DNA from: Microbacterium sp. Root53
Lineage (GTDB): Bacteria > Actinomycetota > Actinomycetes > Actinomycetales > Microbacteriaceae
DNA: 64,000 nucleotides
Reading direction: 5' to 3'
NCBI RefSeq assembly: GCF_001426925.1
Contig: NZ_LMFR01000021.1
Span: 107,590-171,589, forward strand
The notes beneath the pieces were generated by a model, which saw only the letters and a program-made list of their open reading frames with translations, ran no database searches and had not been told where the DNA came from. This document shows positions 35,875 through 44,652 of the stretch, piece by piece. Positions within the stretch are counted from its first letter, which is position 1. Every line of letters begins with the position of its first letter. Made by a program: the position numbers and the translations under genes.

Positions 35875-38800
35875 TCAGGTCGCCGGATCCGCGAGCTCGG
35901 ACCGCACGGTCTCGTGCACGAGCTCGCCGATGGCCTTGAGCAGCTTGGGGCGCTGATCCGCGCGTGAGAAGAACACCTCGACCATCCGGTTGTGGCTCGA
36001 CTGCATGCCCAGCATCGCGTCGACGAGCGCGGCGTCCAGATCGGGGGATTCGACGAACTGGGAGCGCGAGTTCGCGATGGCCTGCGTGCGCAGCTTCTGG
36101 TCGGCGACCATCACCGTCACCAACCCCTCGACCCAGGACTGCTCCTCGGGCACGGTGAAGTCCTCGCCCTCGAACATCTCGTTGATGCGCTGCAGCACCT
36201 CGGTCAGCAGCACCATGCGAGGGTCCCGCGCGGCGCCGCTTCCTCCCGCACCGAGCGGCCTCAGCTCGGCCCGCTCGCCGAGGACGAGGTGATGATCACC
36301 CGAGCGCGCGTGTTTGATGTGCGTGAGCTCGACGGCGGAGAAGTCGATCGTCTCGGTGGTCGCGCGTCCGGTGAGCCGGGGCAGCAGCAGGCGCAGATAG
36401 AGCGAGCGCTTCTCGAGGTCGGTGTCGCCGTAGTCGATGATCTGCGACAGGAAGTCGTAGAGCCGGATGAAGGTGCCCACGTCCTTGCGGAACAGATCGA
36501 GCTCCTCGATCTCAGTGCGGTCGTCGCCCGACAGCGCCGCGGTGTACCGGCCGTTGAACCGGTCGGCGGCCGACTTCAGGGGCGCCGTGTGTGCACTGTG
36601 CTTGGCGCCCGTGCCGAGCGAGCCCGCCAGGTACGCAGAGGTGAACGCCTCGACCTCGGCGTCGGTGTAGATGCCGGCGGCGTCGAGCTTGGACTGCAGG
36701 TCGTGCACGACATCGGGATCCGTCGTGTCAGTCAGCTGCGCGTCGCGGTAGTACGGCTTGAAAGAGTCGAGGATCTCCTCCGGGTCGTTCACGAAGTCGA
36801 GCACGTAGGTGACGTCCTTGCCCGCCGACGGGTAGGTGCGGTTGAGGCGCGACAGCGTCTGCACGGCGGTGACGCCGGACAGCCGCTTGTCGACGTACAT
36901 CGCGCACAGCAGCGGCTGGTCGAAGCCCGTCTGGTACTTGTTGGCGACGATCAGGACCTGGAAGTCGTCGGTCGCGAACGCGTTCGGCAGCGTGCGCCCG
37001 CGCAGCCCCTTGTTGAGGTTCGCCTCGCTGTAGGGAGGTTCGACGCCGGCGAATCCGACGCCGGGCACCTGCTCATCCGTGAGGGTTCCCGAGAACGCGA
37101 CGAGTGTGGCGAGGCCGTAGCCCTTCTTCGCGATGTACGCGTCGATGGCCTCCTTGTACCGCACGGCGTGCTCGCGCGACGCGGTAACGACCATGGCCTT
37201 CGCGTGTCCGTCGAGCAGATGCCGCACGTTGGTGCGGTAATGCTCGACGATGATCTGCACCTTCTGGGCGATGTTCGTCGGGTGCAGCGACACCCAGCGC
37301 ATCAGGCCTTTGGTGGCCTCGGCCTCGTCCACCTGCTCGACCGCCTTGAGGTGCCGTTGCGACTTCTTGGCGATCTGGAACGCGGTCTTGTACGTCGTGT
37401 AGTTCTTCAGGACGTCGAGGATGTAGCCCTCCTCGATCGCCTGCTGCATCGTGTACACGTGGAACGGCCGCGGCTTGCCGTCGCCGTCCGTGCGGCCGAA
37501 CAGCTCGAGCGTCTTCGCCTTGGGCGTCGCCGTGAACGCGAAGAACGACAGGTTCGGGGAGTCCGCGCGGGCAGCCATCTCGGCCGCGAGGATGGCCTCG
37601 GTGTCGATCTCGCCCCCGTCCTCGAGTTCGCTCTGCTCCTCGGCCGTGAGCACCTCGCGCAGCTTCTGCGACACGCGCCCGGTCTGCGACGAGTGGGCCT
37701 CGTCGGCGATGATCGCGAAGCGGCGCTCGGCCAGGCCCTTGTTCTCGCGGATCGCCTGCAGGGCGAACGGGAACGTCTGCATGGTCACGATCACGATCAG
37801 GCGGCCCGCGAGCAGCTCCTTCGCGAGCAGGCTCGACTTCGACGTGACGTCGTCGGATCCGGACCTGCGCACCTCGTCGGCGTTGATCATCGCGACCGTG
37901 CCGTCGACGCCCTCGATCTGCTTGATGGCCTTCTGCAGCTGGTCGTCGAGCACCGTGCGGTCGGTGACGACGATGACCGTGTCGAAGATCTTGCGGTCCT
38001 CGGTGTCGTGCAGGTTGGAGAGCCCGTGTGCGAGCCACGCGATCGAGTTGGTCTTACCCGATCCGGCGGAGTGCTGCACCAGGTAGCGCTTGCCGGTGCC
38101 CTCGGTGCGGACCGTGTCGAGCAGGGACGTGACGAGCTGCCACTGGTGGAGGCGCGGGAAGAGCAGGGTGGTCGACGTGGTGACCTCGCCGGTGATCGGA
38201 TCGGTGGACGTGCGCTTCTCGAGGTGCAGCAGGCGACCCAGGATGTGCAGCCACGCGTCACGCTGCAGGACCTGCTCCCACAGGTACGAGGACGCCGCTC
38301 CCTCCGGGTTCACCGGGTTGCCGGCCGCTCCGGCGTCGCCCAGGTTGAACGGCAGGAAGTGCGTCTTCGGCCCGGCGAGGCGGGTCGTCATGGCGACCTC
38401 GTCGTTCGACACGGCGAAGTGGACGAGGCAGCGATTGGCGAACCCGAGCAGCGGCTCGCCCTTCGGATCGCGGTGGGCGCGATACTGCTGCTTCGCGTCC
38501 TCGATCGACTGGGTGTTGTCGGTCTTGAGTTCGATCGTCGCGACCGGCAGTCCGTTCACGAACAGCACGAGGTCGATCGACTGCGTGTTCTTCGACGAGT
38601 AGTACACCTGACGCATCACCCGCAGGCGCACGGCCTCGTAGCGCGCGCTCGCCGCGGCGTTGAGCGAGGTGGCGGGCTTGAATTCGCACATCTTGAACGA
38701 GGCCGGGGTCTTCTTGAACCCCTTGCGGAGCACGTTGAGCGTGCCGCCGCCCGCGTCGAGAGGGAGGTCGAGCGCCTTCACGAGGCGATCGAGCAGCTGC

Positions 38801-39018
38801 TGCTTCGCCTTGGCCTGCTCGGCCTCGGTCATCGACGGCTTGACGACCTTCGCCCACTCGTCAGGCTGGGTCAGCTCGAGCCACGCGAACACGTCATCTG
38901 GGATGAGCGCTCGGTCGCGGTCGTAGTGCGGGCCATTCTTCTCGTCGTACCGCCACCCGTTCGCCTCGAGGTGCGCGCAGATCTCGTCCTCGAAAGCCCG
39001 CTCGTGCTCGATGCCCAT
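35875..39018 (-). CDS. hsdR: Type I restriction enzyme, R subunit
   Basis: A 1047-residue motor-nuclease subunit. The N-terminal PD-(D/E)XK nuclease has Asp149 and the E-L-K at 163-165 (VATIELK). Walker A HSAGSGKT is at 316-323, DEAH at 439-442, and the SF2 helicase motifs FAFTATPKAKTLE and QTLSRLNR follow. A helical C-terminal domain binds the methylase. Together with HsdM and HsdS it translocates DNA and cuts at a distance from unmethylated sites. All catalytic motifs are intact, so restriction should be active. Last gene of the operon, after a 38-codon ORF. Confidence 0.95.
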   Translation of the reverse strand: MGIEHERAFEDEICAHLEANGWRYDEKNGPHYDRDRALIPDDVFAWLELTQPDEWAKVVKPSMTEAEQAKAKQQLLDRLVKALDLPLDAGGGTLNVLRKGFKKTPASFKMCEFKPATSLNAAASARYEAVRLRVMRQVYYSSKNTQSIDLVLFVNGLPVATIELKTDNTQSIEDAKQQYRAHRDPKGEPLLGFANRCLVHFAVSNDEVAMTTRLAGPKTHFLPFNLGDAGAAGNPVNPEGAASSYLWEQVLQRDAWLHILGRLLHLEKRTSTDPITGEVTTSTTLLFPRLHQWQLVTSLLDTVRTEGTGKRYLVQHSAGSGKTNSIAWLAHGLSNLHDTEDRKIFDTVIVVTDRTVLDDQLQKAIKQIEGVDGTVAMINADEVRRSGSDDVTSKSSLLAKELLAGRLIVIVTMQTFPFALQAIRENKGLAERRFAIIADEAHSSQTGRVSQKLREVLTAEEQSELEDGGEIDTEAILAAEMAARADSPNLSFFAFTATPKAKTLELFGRTDGDGKPRPFHVYTMQQAIEEGYILDVLKNYTTYKTAFQIAKKSQRHLKAVEQVDEAEATKGLMRWVSLHPTNIAQKVQIIVEHYRTNVRHLLDGHAKAMVVTASREHAVRYKEAIDAYIAKKGYGLATLVAFSGTLTDEQVPGVGFAGVEPPYSEANLNKGLRGRTLPNAFATDDFQVLIVANKYQTGFDQPLLCAMYVDKRLSGVTAVQTLSRLNRTYPSAGKDVTYVLDFVNDPEEILDSFKPYYRDAQLTDTTDPDVVHDLQSKLDAAGIYTDAEVEAFTSAYLAGSLGTGAKHSAHTAPLKSAADRFNGRYTAALSGDDRTEIEELDLFRKDVGTFIRLYDFLSQIIDYGDTDLEKRSLYLRLLLPRLTGRATTETIDFSAVELTHIKHARSGDHHLVLGERAELRPLGAGGSGAARDPRMVLLTEVLQRINEMFEGEDFTVPEEQSWVEGLVTVMVADQKLRTQAIANSRSQFVESPDLDAALVDAMLGMQSSHNRMVEVFFSRADQRPKLLKAIGELVHETVRSELADPAT

Positions 39019-39032
39019 GATCCCGGGACGTT

Positions 39033-39149
39033 CTAGCGCTTGCGCATCTCGCGCACGAAGATCCAGATCAGCCAGAAGCCTGCGGTGAGGCAGGTCAGTA
39101 CGACATCGAGGATGAAGCTTCCGAGCCCGTACTTCTTCGTCTTGCCCAT
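39033..39149 (-). CDS. Tiny membrane protein within the type I R-M operon
   Basis: A 38-residue ORF between hsdS and hsdR on the operon strand. It begins MGKTKKYGLGSFI, continues through one hydrophobic helix (about 10-31, LDVVLTCLTAGFWLIWIF) and ends basic with VREMRKR. A good ribosome site, GAAAGGA, precedes the ATG by 9 nt. The stop is 14 nt before the hsdR start. The basic-hydrophobic-basic layout and clean operon placement argue for a real gene. It is too short to place in a known family with confidence; function unknown. Confidence 0.65.
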   Translation of the reverse strand: MGKTKKYGLGSFILDVVLTCLTAGFWLIWIFVREMRKR

Positions 39150-39176
39150 TTGGTGTGTCCTTTCGAGAGGGGAGGG

Positions 39177-40448
39177 TTATGCAGCGCGAGTCTTGCCCGT
39201 GGTCACGTCGATCCGACCCGTCACAGCGGCGGTGATGAGCGCCGCCCGCCGCTCCTTCGCGAGCGCGATGAACTGCTGTGCCTTGGCGATCAGAGCGTCG
39301 ATCTTCGCGGTCTGCCGCTCGATCTCCGCGACGATCGTCTTCTGCTCGTCAACCGGCGGGAGCGGGATGCGTATTGCCGCGGCGATCGGCTGATAGATCG
39401 TCTTGTGAGTCGACCCGATCATCAGCGACAGCAGGTGCGGCCGCATCGCACGGAAGACATACATCAGGTACTCCGGCAACAGGCGAGGGCCGCAGACCCA
39501 GTTCCAAAAGTCCTGGCTCGTGGCCATCGGCTGCGGCATCACTCCTGTGAAGCCGACAGAAGCTGTGCGAGACAGGACGACCGTGCCGGCCGGCAGCAGC
39601 TCGGCCGCGGAGTTCGCGAGCCCGAGTTCGCTGATCGTGTTCGCTGTGTCGCCGAGATAGGTCTGAGACTCATCGCGGAGCTGCCAGACGTCCGCCAGGG
39701 TGAACCACGGGATGATCGTGTTCTCCCAGTACTCGGGGTTCGACCTGCTCGGTGTGTGCCCGGTCTTCATCGCGGCCACACGGCGGATGTTGAGCGCATG
39801 CCAGTGCGCGGGGATCGCGTCGGCCCAGGGGAGGGGGTTCGCCCGGAACTCGGCTGAGGGATCGAGACCCCGCGTGACCAGGCTCCGGATTCCCTCACGA
39901 CGCCGATCGCGCAGTGCACTGACCAAATGCGTCTGCTTCGCGATGAGCGTGTCGATCTGCGCGGTTTCGCGGTCGAGGTAGTCGGCGATCAGGCGCTGGT
40001 TTTGAGCATCCGGCAAGTACGCGTCGATGGTGCGGAGCACCTTGAAGGGGACCTCGGTGGTACGGACTGAAGCGGTGCTGTCGCCAGCCCCAATTCCCCG
40101 CTCCCGAGCGATCAACTCGCCGATGAACCAATCCGATTTCATGAGGTAAACGAGGAAGCGGCCGTCGGCTTGCCTCGGATCGCGTATCCGCATCACTTCG
40201 TAGTGGTACGTCACCAGTCCGTCTTCAGGTGCGAGGCCGAGGGCGCCGGCACGCACACTCATCTTGTTGAAGACGATGTCGCCATGACGACACACCTTGT
40301 ATGCGTCCAAGGACTCCGCACGCGGCGGCTTATCAGTGAGCTCCGAGCGCCGCACCACGCCGCGGGTCTGGGAGACGGACATCAGCGGTATATCGATCCC
40401 GGGAATCCGCACGTCGGTTCGTTCCAAGACGGAGCCCATCCGCGTCAC
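39177..40448 (-). CDS. hsdS: Type I restriction enzyme, specificity (S) subunit
   Basis: A 423-residue subunit with two target-recognition domains, each followed by a conserved coiled-coil spacer. The central one has IADYLDRETAQIDTLI (about 150-195) and the C-terminal one has EQKTIVAEIERQTAKIDALI (about 364-413). The two domains set the bipartite DNA sequence recognised by both methylation and cleavage. The GTG start overlaps the hsdM stop (GTGA), with an alternative ATG three codons later. Codon use is slightly less GC-biased than neighbours, typical for exchangeable TRDs. Recognition sequence cannot be predicted. Confidence 0.94.
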   Translation of the reverse strand: MTRMGSVLERTDVRIPGIDIPLMSVSQTRGVVRRSELTDKPPRAESLDAYKVCRHGDIVFNKMSVRAGALGLAPEDGLVTYHYEVMRIRDPRQADGRFLVYLMKSDWFIGELIARERGIGAGDSTASVRTTEVPFKVLRTIDAYLPDAQNQRLIADYLDRETAQIDTLIAKQTHLVSALRDRRREGIRSLVTRGLDPSAEFRANPLPWADAIPAHWHALNIRRVAAMKTGHTPSRSNPEYWENTIIPWFTLADVWQLRDESQTYLGDTANTISELGLANSAAELLPAGTVVLSRTASVGFTGVMPQPMATSQDFWNWVCGPRLLPEYLMYVFRAMRPHLLSLMIGSTHKTIYQPIAAAIRIPLPPVDEQKTIVAEIERQTAKIDALIAKAQQFIALAKERRAALITAAVTGRIDVTTGKTRAA

Positions 40449-42193
40449 GACCGCTCCACCTCGCGGAGCAGGTCCATGATCTCGGCCACCAGCTGCTCGA
40501 GGTCGCGGTCGATCTCCTCGAGCGGGCGGGGTGGCTCGTAGACGTAGAAGTGGCGCGTGAAGGGGATCTCGTAGCCGACCTTCGTCTTCGCCTTGTCGAC
40601 CCAGGCATCCGGGACGTGCGGCTTGACCTCGGCCTCGAAGTAGGCCTCGATCACCGCGTCGCGGGCCTCGGCGCCGCGGTCGTTGCCGCCGTACGTGAAG
40701 GGTACGTTCTCGGTGTCGCGCAGCTTGCTGTCGGGCTTCGGGTGGCCCTTGCGGTCGGTGACGATCTCGCCGTTCTCATCGCGCAGCGGGCGCTCGACCG
40801 TGACGGTCCAGTAGCCGAACTCGGCCGTCGGGAGCACCTTCGAGTGCGCATTGGTCTCATGCGCGCCGTAGAGCTCGAGGATCCGGTCGCGATCGGCGGC
40901 CGAGAGCTCCCGGCTCTTCTGCCCGAGGTTCTTGCGCATCTTCGTGAAGAAGCCCGACCCGTCGATCAGCTGCACGGTGCCGATCCGGTCGGCGGGCTTG
41001 GCGTTGTCGAGCAGCCACACATAGGTCGCGATGCCCGTGTTGTAGAACATGTTCGTCGGCAGCGCGACGATCGCGTCGACGAGATCTTTCTCGAGCAGCC
41101 AGCGGCGGATGTTCGACGGCCCCGACTCGGCGGCGCCGGTGAACAGGGGCGAGCCGTTGAGGACGATCGCGGCGCGGCCGCCCGTCGCATCCTTGCCTTC
41201 GGAACGCATCTTCGTCGCCACGTGCTGCAGGAACAGCATCTGGCCGTCGCTGATCGGCGGCAGGCCGCCGGGGAACCGGCTGCGCTCGCCGGCGTCCTGG
41301 ACGTGGCGCTTGATCGCCTCCTGCGACGCCTTCCAGTCGACGCCGTACGGCGGGTTCGACAGCACGTAGTCGAACGTGCGCCCCGCGAAGCGGTCGTCGG
41401 CGAGGGTGTCTCCGAGCTGGATGTTGGTGGCGTCCTGCGCCTTGGCGATCATGTCGGACTTGCAGATCGCGTAGGACTGATCGTTGATCTCCTGACCGAA
41501 CAGCACCAGGCGGGCGTCGGGGTTGCGGGTCTTCAGATGCTCCTCGGCGACCGAGAGCATGCCGCCGGTGCCCGCCGTGGGGTCGTAGACCGTGCGCACG
41601 ACGCCGGGCTCGCTGAGCGCCTCGCCGTCGGTCGCGAACAGCAGATCGACCATGAGGCGGATGGCATCGCGCGGCGTGAAGTGCTCACCGGCGGTCTCGT
41701 TGGAGGCCTCCGCGAACTTGCGGATGAGTTCCTCGAACAGGTCGCCCATCGCCGCGTTGTCGAGCGTGTCGGGGTGCAGGTCGATCGCCGCGAACTGCTG
41801 CACGACGAGCAGCAGTCTGTTCTTCTCGGCCATCGCGTGGATCTCGTTCTCGAACCGGAACCGGTCGAACACGTCGATGTTCTTGGAGAAGCCCGCGATG
41901 AAGTCGATCAGGTTGGACTCGAGCCCTTCGGGGTCTCCGACCAGGCGCGCGAAGGTCCAGGGGCTGGCGTTGTAGAAGCTCAGCCCCGCGCGCTTGCGGA
42001 TCAGCGCCTCGCGCAGCTCGTCGCTGTCGGTGCTCTCGACGATCTCGCGCACGACGTCGCGGGTCTCGTCGAGCAGGCAGTCGAGCCGCCGCAGGATCGT
42101 CATCGGCAGGATGACGTCGCCGTACTGATGCGGCTTGTAGACGCCGCGGAGCTGATCCGCGATGCCCCAGACGAATGTTCCGAGGCTGCTCAT
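40445..42193 (-). CDS. hsdM: Type I restriction enzyme, modification (M) subunit
   Basis: A 582-residue N6-adenine methyltransferase. The N-terminal HsdM helical domain (about 1-150) precedes SAM-binding motif I DPTAGTGG at 204-211 and catalytic motif IV NPPYG at 280-284. Two HsdM plus one HsdS form the modification enzyme. ATG 42193 (MSSLGTFVWGIADQLRG) agrees with relatives; an upstream in-frame ATG at 42217 would add 8 residues. First gene of the hsd operon; its promoter region is shared with a divergent XRE regulator and carries repeat operators. Confidence 0.95.
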   Translation of the reverse strand: MSSLGTFVWGIADQLRGVYKPHQYGDVILPMTILRRLDCLLDETRDVVREIVESTDSDELREALIRKRAGLSFYNASPWTFARLVGDPEGLESNLIDFIAGFSKNIDVFDRFRFENEIHAMAEKNRLLLVVQQFAAIDLHPDTLDNAAMGDLFEELIRKFAEASNETAGEHFTPRDAIRLMVDLLFATDGEALSEPGVVRTVYDPTAGTGGMLSVAEEHLKTRNPDARLVLFGQEINDQSYAICKSDMIAKAQDATNIQLGDTLADDRFAGRTFDYVLSNPPYGVDWKASQEAIKRHVQDAGERSRFPGGLPPISDGQMLFLQHVATKMRSEGKDATGGRAAIVLNGSPLFTGAAESGPSNIRRWLLEKDLVDAIVALPTNMFYNTGIATYVWLLDNAKPADRIGTVQLIDGSGFFTKMRKNLGQKSRELSAADRDRILELYGAHETNAHSKVLPTAEFGYWTVTVERPLRDENGEIVTDRKGHPKPDSKLRDTENVPFTYGGNDRGAEARDAVIEAYFEAEVKPHVPDAWVDKAKTKVGYEIPFTRHFYVYEPPRPLEEIDRDLEQLVAEIMDLLREVERS

Positions 42194-42227
42194 GCGCGCG
42201 ACGAAGTGGAGGCGCAATTGAGCATGG

Positions 42228-42250
42228 CATGAATGCTAATGCACGAATGC
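42228..42250. promoter_or_regulatory. Tandem near-palindromic operator between hsdM and XRE regulator
   Basis: GCATGAATGC and GCACGAATGC are repeated 13 bp apart, each close to the symmetric form GCAT-nn-ATGC. The pair lies midway in the 94-nt divergent gap between hsdM and the XRE gene, as expected for a controller-protein operator. Confidence 0.55.
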
Positions 42251-42287
42251 ATACCTCACGAACGCGTCGGCATTGAAGCCTTGGGGA

Positions 42288-42605
42288 ATGACTTCGAACC
42301 CGGCCGCCGAGGAGATCGGGCGCCGGATCTCGGCGCTGCGGCACAAGACCGGGCAGTCCAAGAAGGCGATGGCCGAAGCCGCCGACATGGACATCTCGCA
42401 CTACTCGCGCATCGAGAACGGCACGGGCAATCCCACGGCCCAGATGCTGATCCAGCTCGCGATCGCGTTCGAGGTCGACCCGGGCGAGCTCATCAAGGGA
42501 CTCGGGCCTGAGAGCCTGCCGGACACGCGCCGGCCGTACCCGTATTCGCAGCACCATCTCTATCGCCGACGCCAGCCGCGGCGCGGCACCGGCGACGCCG
42601 ACTAG
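42288..42605 (+). CDS. XRE-family regulator divergent from hsdM
   Basis: A 105-residue HTH_3 protein with AEEIGRRISALRHKTGQSKKAMAEAADMDISHYSRIENGTGNPT as the DNA-binding fold. The tail SLPDTRRPYPYSQHH mirrors that of the XRE protein at 35508. It is placed divergently from hsdM like the controller proteins of restriction systems, which delay restriction until methylation is complete. ATG 42288 is the most likely start; an in-frame TTG lies at 42273. The stop overlaps the 3' end of the convergent DUF222 gene by 4 nt. Confidence 0.8.
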   Translation: MTSNPAAEEIGRRISALRHKTGQSKKAMAEAADMDISHYSRIENGTGNPTAQMLIQLAIAFEVDPGELIKGLGPESLPDTRRPYPYSQHHLYRRRQPRRGTGDAD

Positions 42606-43981
42606 AACGGCGCCGGGTCGTCCGGATCGGACGGTGGGGGATCGAGGTCGGCGGCCTCGAGCGCCGCGACGAACCGGACCGTCGGGGCGGGAGTGTCGGT
42701 GATGCGGCGGCCGGTGGGGCTGATCCAGGTCATCGTGCCGTCCGGCCCGTGCTCCACGCCCCAGGGGGAGTTGTGTTTGAGGACGTGGTGCGTCCGACAG
42801 AGCGCCGCGAGGTTGCAGACCGCGGTCTGGCCGCCCTCGCTGTGCGCGACCGTGTGGTCGAGGTCGCAGCGGTGGACGGGCTGGCGGCAGCCGGGGAACC
42901 GGCAGTGCTCGTCGCGCGCGGCGAGGAACCGCTTCTGATCCGCCGTGGGCGTGTACGCGTCGACCGTGCGCAGGCATCCGGTTCCCGGGTCGACGAACAG
43001 CCGCGTCCAGGTGTGCACCCCGCCCGCGAGGCGGCGTGCGGTGTCCGGGTCGACCGGGCCGTGCCCGGCGAGGAACGCCGGCTCATCGCCCAGGCCCGCC
43101 AGGGTCTCGGCGGGGATCGTGATCTGCACGCGCGCCCGGATCGCCGCTGCGGTGTCGCCGTCGGCGTTCGCCGTCAGCACTGTGGGGTGGCCGGTGAGGA
43201 CCAGGTCGGCGAATACGTCCGCCCGGACCTGCGCCATCGTGCGCTCGTCGGTGGGCAGCGGATCGGTCGGGTCGAGCTCGTCGATCATCGCGCCGAACAC
43301 GGCGCGACCCTCCCGGCGGGCCGAATCCCGCACCGACATCGCCATCTGCGTGAGCCGATCCTGCGCCGCGTGCGCCACCACGGTCTCGACCACGGCGTGG
43401 AACGCGCTCATCCCGTCGCCCAGGTCATCCACCCAGGTGCGCCGCGCCTCGCGCGCCGTCGCATGCCGCTCCGCGAACGTCGTCGGCTCGAGCCGCTCCG
43501 CGACCGCCTGCGCGATCGGCCGCAGCCGGCCCGCGGTCGTCTCCATCGCCCGCTTCAGCACCACCCGCTCGTACCGGGACCGGGTCTCCTCGTCCTCCAG
43601 GCGCGCGCCCTCCGCCGCGATCACCGACGCGTGTGCGCGTGACAGCCGCCCCTCGCACAGCGCCGCGTACGTCGCGGGGAACTTCTCGATCAGCCGGACC
43701 GCGTCATCCATCCGCGCCCGGATCGTGCCGTCCGCGACGTTCGTCGCCGCGGCGATGTCGGCCGCGATCGCCCGCACCGGCAGCTGGTAGGTCGACGGCG
43801 CGTCGAGCTCCGCCATCACCTCCACCGCGATGCCCTGGGCCGCCGCCAGCAGCCCCGCCTTCACCGCCTCGATCTCCGCGATCATCCGGTCCGCGGTCGC
43901 GACCGCCTCGATGAGGGTCGCCACCGCGTCACGGCGTGCGGGATCCAGATCCCACCGGGTGCCGAACGACTGCCTGACCAT
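42602..43981 (-). CDS. DUF222 / HNH endonuclease-signature protein
   Basis: A 459-residue protein of the DUF222 family abundant in Actinobacteria. A long helical N-terminal domain (about 20-330) has VMAELDAPSTYQLPVRAIAADIA and SRAHASVIAAEGARL. The C-terminal HNH nuclease motif is CRFPGCRQPVHRCDLDHTVAHSEGG, then CNLAALCRTHH, with the Cys pairs and catalytic His present. Function is not known; the many copies per genome and association with variable regions suggest mobile or homing-like behaviour, which is inference. It converges with the XRE gene at the edge of the restriction locus. Confidence 0.88.
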   Translation of the reverse strand: MVRQSFGTRWDLDPARRDAVATLIEAVATADRMIAEIEAVKAGLLAAAQGIAVEVMAELDAPSTYQLPVRAIAADIAAATNVADGTIRARMDDAVRLIEKFPATYAALCEGRLSRAHASVIAAEGARLEDEETRSRYERVVLKRAMETTAGRLRPIAQAVAERLEPTTFAERHATAREARRTWVDDLGDGMSAFHAVVETVVAHAAQDRLTQMAMSVRDSARREGRAVFGAMIDELDPTDPLPTDERTMAQVRADVFADLVLTGHPTVLTANADGDTAAAIRARVQITIPAETLAGLGDEPAFLAGHGPVDPDTARRLAGGVHTWTRLFVDPGTGCLRTVDAYTPTADQKRFLAARDEHCRFPGCRQPVHRCDLDHTVAHSEGGQTAVCNLAALCRTHHVLKHNSPWGVEHGPDGTMTWISPTGRRITDTPAPTVRFVAALEAADLDPPPSDPDDPAPF

Positions 43982-44043
43982 GCCCCCATTCTACTGCGAC
44001 CTTCGGACATTCGTTCGAATCAGGTCGCGATGTGGAGAGGTCT

Positions 44044-44553
44044 TCAGCCGGCCGCCGGCACCCGGTGCGGCGTGGCGCGCGCGGCCATGACGGCCACCGC
44101 GGCGCACGCTCCGAGCGTCGCGCCGACGCCGTTGAGGATCACGTCGTCGATGTCGACGACGCGGCCGATGAAGTACTGCGCCACCTCGATCGCGATCGAC
44201 AGCCCGACGCCCGCGAGGGTCGCGGTCGCCACCGGATGGCGGTCGGCGAGCAGCGCCACGAGCCACCCGATCGGCAGGAAGACCGCGATGTTGCCCACGA
44301 CGTTCACGAGGCCGAGGGGCTCGTAGGGATCCGTGAGCTGATCCAGGATCGTGAATCCCGGAATCAGCTGCGGCACGCCCGATCCCGGGGAGCCGCTCAT
44401 CAGCGTCAGGAGCAGCACGACGCCGATGGTCGCCGCGAGGGTCACGCGCGTCGCGCGCCTCGCCGCGGCCGAGTCGACGAGGGCGAGGACGATGAGCACG
44501 ACGAGCAGCGCTCCGGCGATCATGGCGAGAAGGAGCAGGGCGGGGGTGCGCAT
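44044..44553 (-). CDS. VanZ-like membrane protein
   Basis: A 169-residue protein with four or five hydrophobic helices. The VanZ-family signatures VNVVGNIAVFLPIGWLVALL, SIAIEVAQYFI and RVVDIDDVILNGVGATLGA are clear. VanZ proteins influence resistance to teicoplanin or lipoglycopeptides in some hosts, but most homologues have no known role. ATG 44553 is chosen because CAGGAT lies 6 nt upstream on the minus strand and the preceding frame is unlike the family. Confidence 0.85.
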   Translation of the reverse strand: MRTPALLLLAMIAGALLVVLIVLALVDSAAARRATRVTLAATIGVVLLLTLMSGSPGSGVPQLIPGFTILDQLTDPYEPLGLVNVVGNIAVFLPIGWLVALLADRHPVATATLAGVGLSIAIEVAQYFIGRVVDIDDVILNGVGATLGACAAVAVMAARATPHRVPAAG

Positions 44554-44559
44554 GGGCGC

Positions 44560-44565
44560 ATCCTG
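44560..44565 (-). promoter_or_regulatory. Possible -10 box (CAGGAT) for the VanZ-like gene
   Basis: Minus-strand CAGGAT ends 6 nt before ATG 44553. Confidence 0.35.
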
Positions 44566-44652
44566 CAGACCCGAGCCGCGCTCGGGCTGACGGCGTGCTA
44601 TGGCTGGGCCGAGGCGTCTCCCAGAGTCGGCTGAGCCCATCGCACCGGGGCG

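Noticed and set aside
35992..39036. 1,014-codon plus-strand frame opposite hsdR
   Set aside because: Shadow of hsdR, which has complete nuclease and helicase motifs.
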